A program made the translations under genes and the position numbers. A stretch of DNA of 64,000 nucleotides. Source: Actinoplanes sp. NBRC 103695 (GTDB lineage Bacteria > Actinomycetota > Actinomycetes > Mycobacteriales > Micromonosporaceae). The DNA is taken from assembly GCF_030269485.1 (NCBI RefSeq), contig NZ_BSTL01000033.1, positions 1 to 64,000 on the forward strand. The letters run 5' to 3'. The notes under the pieces are model-generated. The model ran no database searches. It was not told the DNA's origin and saw only the letters and a list, made by a program, of their open reading frames with translations. Below are positions 61,076-64,000 of the stretch, one piece after another; position 1 is the first letter of the stretch; the number at the start of each line of letters is the position of its first letter.

Positions 61076-61814
61076 AGCGCGCCTTAGAACCACTTCAAAC
61101 TTGGCTTTCCCGGCGGCTGTGAGCTGCGGTCCAGTCCTACCGTCGCGGTGCCCGCGCACTGTTGGAACGCGAGCAAAGGTAGTCCTTCCTCCCCCTGGGG
61201 CCGGTCACTGTCTCCCGCGGTGGCCGGCCCGCTCCCGAGGCGACATCGCGCGGCGAACCGTGAGACGACCCAGCAGGCGAGTCGGCTCCTGGGCTGCTCC
61301 TGCTCAGCCGCGCGCGGAACGGCGTGACCGCTTGCGGGGCGCTGGTGGCACGAGTTGGGTGAGTGCGCGCTTCAACTCGTCGGCCCCGGCGGCGAAGTCG
61401 CCCGTCCGTCCCCGCCTTAGCAGGTAGGCGAGCCACCCCACACCCAAGTACCTGCGGCTCGCCGTACCCGCCTCCGGCGCGCCCGCACGATCGTCAGCAT
61501 CGCCTCGGCGGTCGACGCACTCACCGTGATCGAAACCTCACGGTGCAGCCGACCGACTTTCACCACGGCCTCACCTTAGGTGGTCGTTCCCGCCCGCACT
61601 GACCCACTCTTGCGTACGGACATGGACCGCACTCGCTGCGACCCGTAGCCGACCAAGGCGGGCGCCTTAAGGGCGGGCGCGGCCAGAGCGGGGCGGGAAG
61701 GCCAGGGCGGGCGCAGCCAGGGAGGGTGGCCCGGGCACGGCCGTGGCGGGCGCGGCCAGTGCGGGCGCGGCCATGGCGGGGTGGCGCGGGAACGCCGGGG
61801 GGAGGGCACGACAA
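61076..61814. other. gene-poor spacer with degenerate GC repeats
   Basis: No convincing intact gene is visible between 61076 and the rpsT terminator. 61304-61566 holds a possible broken small gene on the minus strand. From about 61660 to 61800 there are loose repeats of GGCGGGCGCGGCCAG without a clear period. Confidence 0.5.
61304..61566 (-). pseudogene. possible frameshifted small gene
   Basis: Two short minus-strand frames overlap. One starts at the GTG at 61566 (MVKVGRLHREVSITVSAS, 49 codons, stop 61417). The other, in another frame, runs to a TGA at 61304 and reads LGVGWLAYLLRRGRTGDF then AAGADELKRALTQL. Both look protein-like but are joined only if a frameshift occurred near 61440. It may be a decayed gene or chance. 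Confidence 0.25.
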
Positions 61815-61860
61815 ACGGGCACCGCGGCGGAACCTCAAAAAGAGGTCCGGCGATGCCCGG
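61815..61860 (-). terminator. rpsT terminator
   Basis: On the minus strand a long imperfect hairpin (CCGGGCATCGCCGGACCTC with GAGGTTCCGCCGCGGTGCCCG) closes on TTTTT and is followed by TTTGT. It starts 44 bases after the rpsT stop. Confidence 0.7.
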
Positions 61861-61903
61861 TAAGCCGAAGTGCCAGCCGCGGACTAGGCGCGGCCGTGCA
61901 AGA

Positions 61904-62170
61904 TCAGGCCGAGAGAGCGCTGACGCGCTTGGCGATGGCCGACTTGCGGTTCGCCGCCTGGTTCTTGTGGATGACGCCCTTGCTCACGGCCTTGTCGAGC
62001 TGGCGCGAAGCGTCGCGCAGCAGGGTCGTCGCCGTCGCGGAGTCGCCCGATTCGCTCGCCTCGTTGAGCTTGCGGATGACCGTCTTCAGCGACGACTTGA
62101 CCGACTTGTTGCGCAGCCGGGCCTTCTCGTTCTGCCGGTTGCGCTTGATCTGGGACTTGATGTTCGCCAC
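61904..62170 (-). CDS. rpsT: 30S ribosomal protein S20
   Basis: 88 aa, GTG start at 62170 with AGGACAAGG upstream. The N-terminus MANIKSQIKRNRQNEKAR and the KNQAANRKSAIAKRVSAL end are diagnostic for S20, which binds the 16S rRNA 5' domain. It is transcribed against holA and lepA, as in Mycobacterium. Confidence 0.98.
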   Translation of the reverse strand: MANIKSQIKRNRQNEKARLRNKSVKSSLKTVIRKLNEASESGDSATATTLLRDASRQLDKAVSKGVIHKNQAANRKSAIAKRVSALSA

Positions 62171-62310
62171 GCGACAGCCTTGTCCTGACTAGTTCGGAAG
62201 AGTCCGAGCGGATGATGTCTTCAGTCGTGGCCACACCAGCAAGCAGCGGCGCGTCACCACAACGCGAAGGACCACATTACCAGCCCCACTCGGACCCACC
62301 AAAACGGGCC

Positions 62311-63261
62311 CTAGTCGGCCCAGCCCCGGCGGGCGGCGAGCCACGCCAGGGCCTGAGTGCCGCTGTACAGGTGGTGCTGGCGGGCCGTCGCCGCTGCCGT
62401 GCCGGTCGAGCCCGCGGCCCGGGCCAGCCAGTAGCCGCCCATCGCCGCCAGGGCGCCGTCCACGCCGGCGGGTGGGGCGTCCCAGGCATCCAGCAGGGCG
62501 TCCGTGTTCAGCCCGGTCGCCCAGGCGCTGACCAGCAGCGTCACCGTGTCGAACCAGGGTGCGCCCAGGCACGGCCAGGTCCAGTCGCAGAGCCAGGCCT
62601 CTGCGTCCCGGTCGATCAGGACGTTGTCGATGCGGAGGTCGCCGTGGACCACCCCGGAGCCGGCTACCAGGGCGGGAAGGCCGCGCTCCAGGTCGGCGAG
62701 CTCGGTCAGGTGTGACTGTGCCCATGCCGGGAGGTGGGGTGGGACCTGGTTGCTGAACCAGGACAGCTCGTCGCGGACCAGGTCGGGCAGGCTCGGCAAA
62801 CCTGCTTCCAGCAACGCCGCCGGCGGGGCGGCCAGCGCTTCGGCGGCCGAGCGCCAGGCCGTCAGCGTCGCGTCGAGCTCGGCGGGTCGCCAGGGATGCG
62901 CGGGGATGCGGCCGTCGATCGCGGTGAGGCACAGCACGTAGTACCCGTCCGCCTCCAGGGTCCAGAGCGGGCGCGCGGCGCGTACCCCGATGGGAAGTCC
63001 GGCTGTGATGCGCGCCTCCCTGGCGTACGCGAAGGAGGTGTTGCCGAAGGGTGCGGCCTTGACGAAGACGCGCTCGCCGGACCCCGACGTGAGCAGACCG
63101 GCGAAAGCCGTCGTGAAACCGCTGGTCGCGGTGGTCGCCGCCGTGACCGGCGCGCCGAGGCGGAGGGACACCGCGGAGCGGACGGCAGCGGGCAGGTCAC
63201 CCCATGCCGGGCGTACGGCCGTCGCCGAGTACGGAATCTCGGGCAACGACACCGGGCGCAT
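62311..63261 (-). CDS. aminoglycoside phosphotransferase-family (APH/choline kinase-like) protein
   Basis: 316 aa from the ATG at 63261, with CAGGA suitably spaced upstream; ATG 63270 would add three residues. The kinase loop is VVHGDLRIDNVLIDRD and the metal-binding motif is LCDWTWPCLGAPWFD. The ATP-binding N-lobe has VFVKAAPFG. Substrate unknown; most actinobacterial members are not antibiotic resistance enzymes. It diverges from the DUF4240 gene over 54 bp. Confidence 0.88.
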   Translation of the reverse strand: MRPVSLPEIPYSATAVRPAWGDLPAAVRSAVSLRLGAPVTAATTATSGFTTAFAGLLTSGSGERVFVKAAPFGNTSFAYAREARITAGLPIGVRAARPLWTLEADGYYVLCLTAIDGRIPAHPWRPAELDATLTAWRSAAEALAAPPAALLEAGLPSLPDLVRDELSWFSNQVPPHLPAWAQSHLTELADLERGLPALVAGSGVVHGDLRIDNVLIDRDAEAWLCDWTWPCLGAPWFDTVTLLVSAWATGLNTDALLDAWDAPPAGVDGALAAMGGYWLARAAGSTGTAAATARQHHLYSGTQALAWLAARRGWAD

Positions 63262-63315
63262 GACCCACATCCTGCCGTCCGAAGTTTTGTCGTACCCGAA
63301 TGGCACCATCTCGGC

Positions 63316-63849
63316 ATGAGAACCGACGACTTCTGGGCGGTCATCGACCGCTCGACCGCCGACCGGCCGGGCTCGCCCGCCGTGGTGGCCGAGCGTGCCG
63401 TCGACGAGCTGAGCAAGCGTGACCCGCAGGAGATCGTGGCGTGGGGGCGCCACCTCGACAAGGTGATGGCCGCGTCCGGCACCGAGGACCTGTGGGCGGC
63501 CGCCTACCTGATCAACGGCGGCGCCTCGGAGGATGGCTTCGACTCGTTCCGCGGCTGGCTGATCGCGCACGGGCGGGAGGTGGTGGCGCGGTCGGTGCGT
63601 GAGCCCGATGCGCTGGCCGAGATGCCCGCGGTGCGGTCCGCGGCGGCGAGCGGGGCGGTCTTCGAGGCCGAGGAGGTGCTGTCCATCGCGGCGTCGGCCT
63701 ACCGGCAGGCCACCGGTGACGAGCTGCCTCCGTCGGAGGTCGCCAGGACCCGCCCCGACCCGGCCGAGCTGTGGGACTTCGACGACGAGGAGGAGATGGG
63801 CAAGCGGCTGCCGAGGCTGTCCGCGCTGTTCCTGGAGCCGCCGGAGTAA
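63316..63849 (+). CDS. DUF4240 domain protein
   Basis: 177 aa from the ATG at 63316 (MRTDDFWAVIDRSTADRPG). DUF4240 proteins share the opening FWxxI and an all-helical fold with WAAAYLINGGASEDGFDSFRGWLI; their function is unknown. They often occur as single genes in actinobacteria. The C-terminus is acidic (DFDDEEEMGKRLPRLSALF). No link with the neighbouring kinase is evident apart from the shared divergent region. Confidence 0.85.
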   Translation: MRTDDFWAVIDRSTADRPGSPAVVAERAVDELSKRDPQEIVAWGRHLDKVMAASGTEDLWAAAYLINGGASEDGFDSFRGWLIAHGREVVARSVREPDALAEMPAVRSAAASGAVFEAEEVLSIAASAYRQATGDELPPSEVARTRPDPAELWDFDDEEEMGKRLPRLSALFLEPPE

Positions 63850-63916
63850 AACCATGCGGCCCGGCGTGGGACGATGGGAGCGGCCGGACCCTGAGACCTA
63901 TGAGAACGGACGTACG

Positions 63917-64000
63917 TTGCCCGACCCCGCCGTGAACGTAATCGGAGCGACCGACCCGGGTCGCATCCGCAACTTCTGCATCATCGCGCACATCGACCAT
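63917..64000 (+). CDS. lepA: elongation factor 4 (LepA), N-terminal fragment
   Basis: Only 28 codons are in the window. The segment RIRNFCIIAHIDH is the hallmark LepA N-terminus just before the GTPase P-loop (GKST lies beyond the end). The TTG at 63917 (MPDPAVNVIGATDPG) is taken as start; the GTG at 63932 is the alternative. Synteny with rpsT supports the call. LepA is a ribosome-associated translation GTPase. Confidence 0.9.
   Translation, partial: MPDPAVNVIGATDPGRIRNFCIIAHIDH

Noticed and set aside
62311..63261. Aminoglycoside resistance gene
   Set aside because: Only the general APH/choline-kinase fold is visible; no feature of known resistance enzymes could be recognised.

Overview
The window is GC-rich actinobacterial chromosome, most likely from Actinoplanes or a close relative in the Micromonosporaceae. 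The reasons are very high GC, many GTG/TTG starts, many ATGA/GTGA stop-start overlaps, leaderless -10 boxes placed next to start codons, and a conserved actinobacterial gene order. That order is valS-folC-DUF4233-ndk, then radical-SAM/DUF2344-rne-rplU-rpmA-obg, then nadD-rsfS-phosphatase-degV-comEA-comEC-holA-rpsT-lepA, as in Mycobacterium and Streptomyces. The genus is an inference; the high-GC actinobacterial assignment is firm.

Layout. 1-170: tail of a 5S rRNA gene with its terminators. 192-8878: a membrane-anchored CxWADHGS protein, leaderless valS, folC, a DUF4233 membrane protein, an unusual 858-aa membrane-anchored glyoxalase-fold protein, and ndk. 8888-12916: an ArsR-type regulator followed by an ABC-2 exporter operon and an AhpD-like protein. 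12986-21320: a Tat-exported PhoD phosphatase carrying a dispersed repeat inside its reading frame, a T-box-controlled ileS, plsC, an iron-sulfur photolyase, and a second CxWADHGS protein. 21490-25046: an RsbQ / RsbP-like / STAS partner-switching operon, the energy-stress input of the general stress response.

25067-38095: a B12-binding radical SAM gene and its usual neighbour DUF2344 (TIGR03936) are separated by about 10 kb of envelope-sugar genes. These are a WecE-type aminotransferase, two GT-C-like membrane proteins, a GNAT, a GtrB-like glycosyltransferase, a methyltransferase, GtrA, RmlB and RmlA. Together they can plausibly make dTDP-4-amino-4,6-dideoxy-hexose and transfer a sugar through a polyprenyl-phosphate carrier to an extracytoplasmic acceptor. 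38228-44193: rne, a lipoprotein, rplU, rpmA, obg. 44250-49451: a truncated GNAT, an auxiliary trpS behind a Trp-Trp leader-peptide attenuator, pepN and a soluble hybrid histidine kinase. 49466-64000: nadD, rsfS, a phosphatase, a lipoprotein, degV, a YtpQ-like protein, a PrmC-related methyltransferase, comEA, comEC, holA, rpsT, a phosphotransferase, DUF4240 and the start of lepA.

The most unusual layer is repetitive DNA. There is a 40-bp dispersed element in three copies: inside phoD, in an intergenic region, and next to the rne terminator. There are three independent 18-bp in-frame minisatellites in membrane-protein genes. Several tandem arrays have duplicated the stop-codon region of a gene, most strikingly a 44-bp array after degV. 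Regulation is also varied: one T-box, one ribosome-mediated attenuator, a possible SigB-type promoter, TTA codons in the sugar island, and seven promoters with the exact arrangement TAnnnT-N6-start codon.
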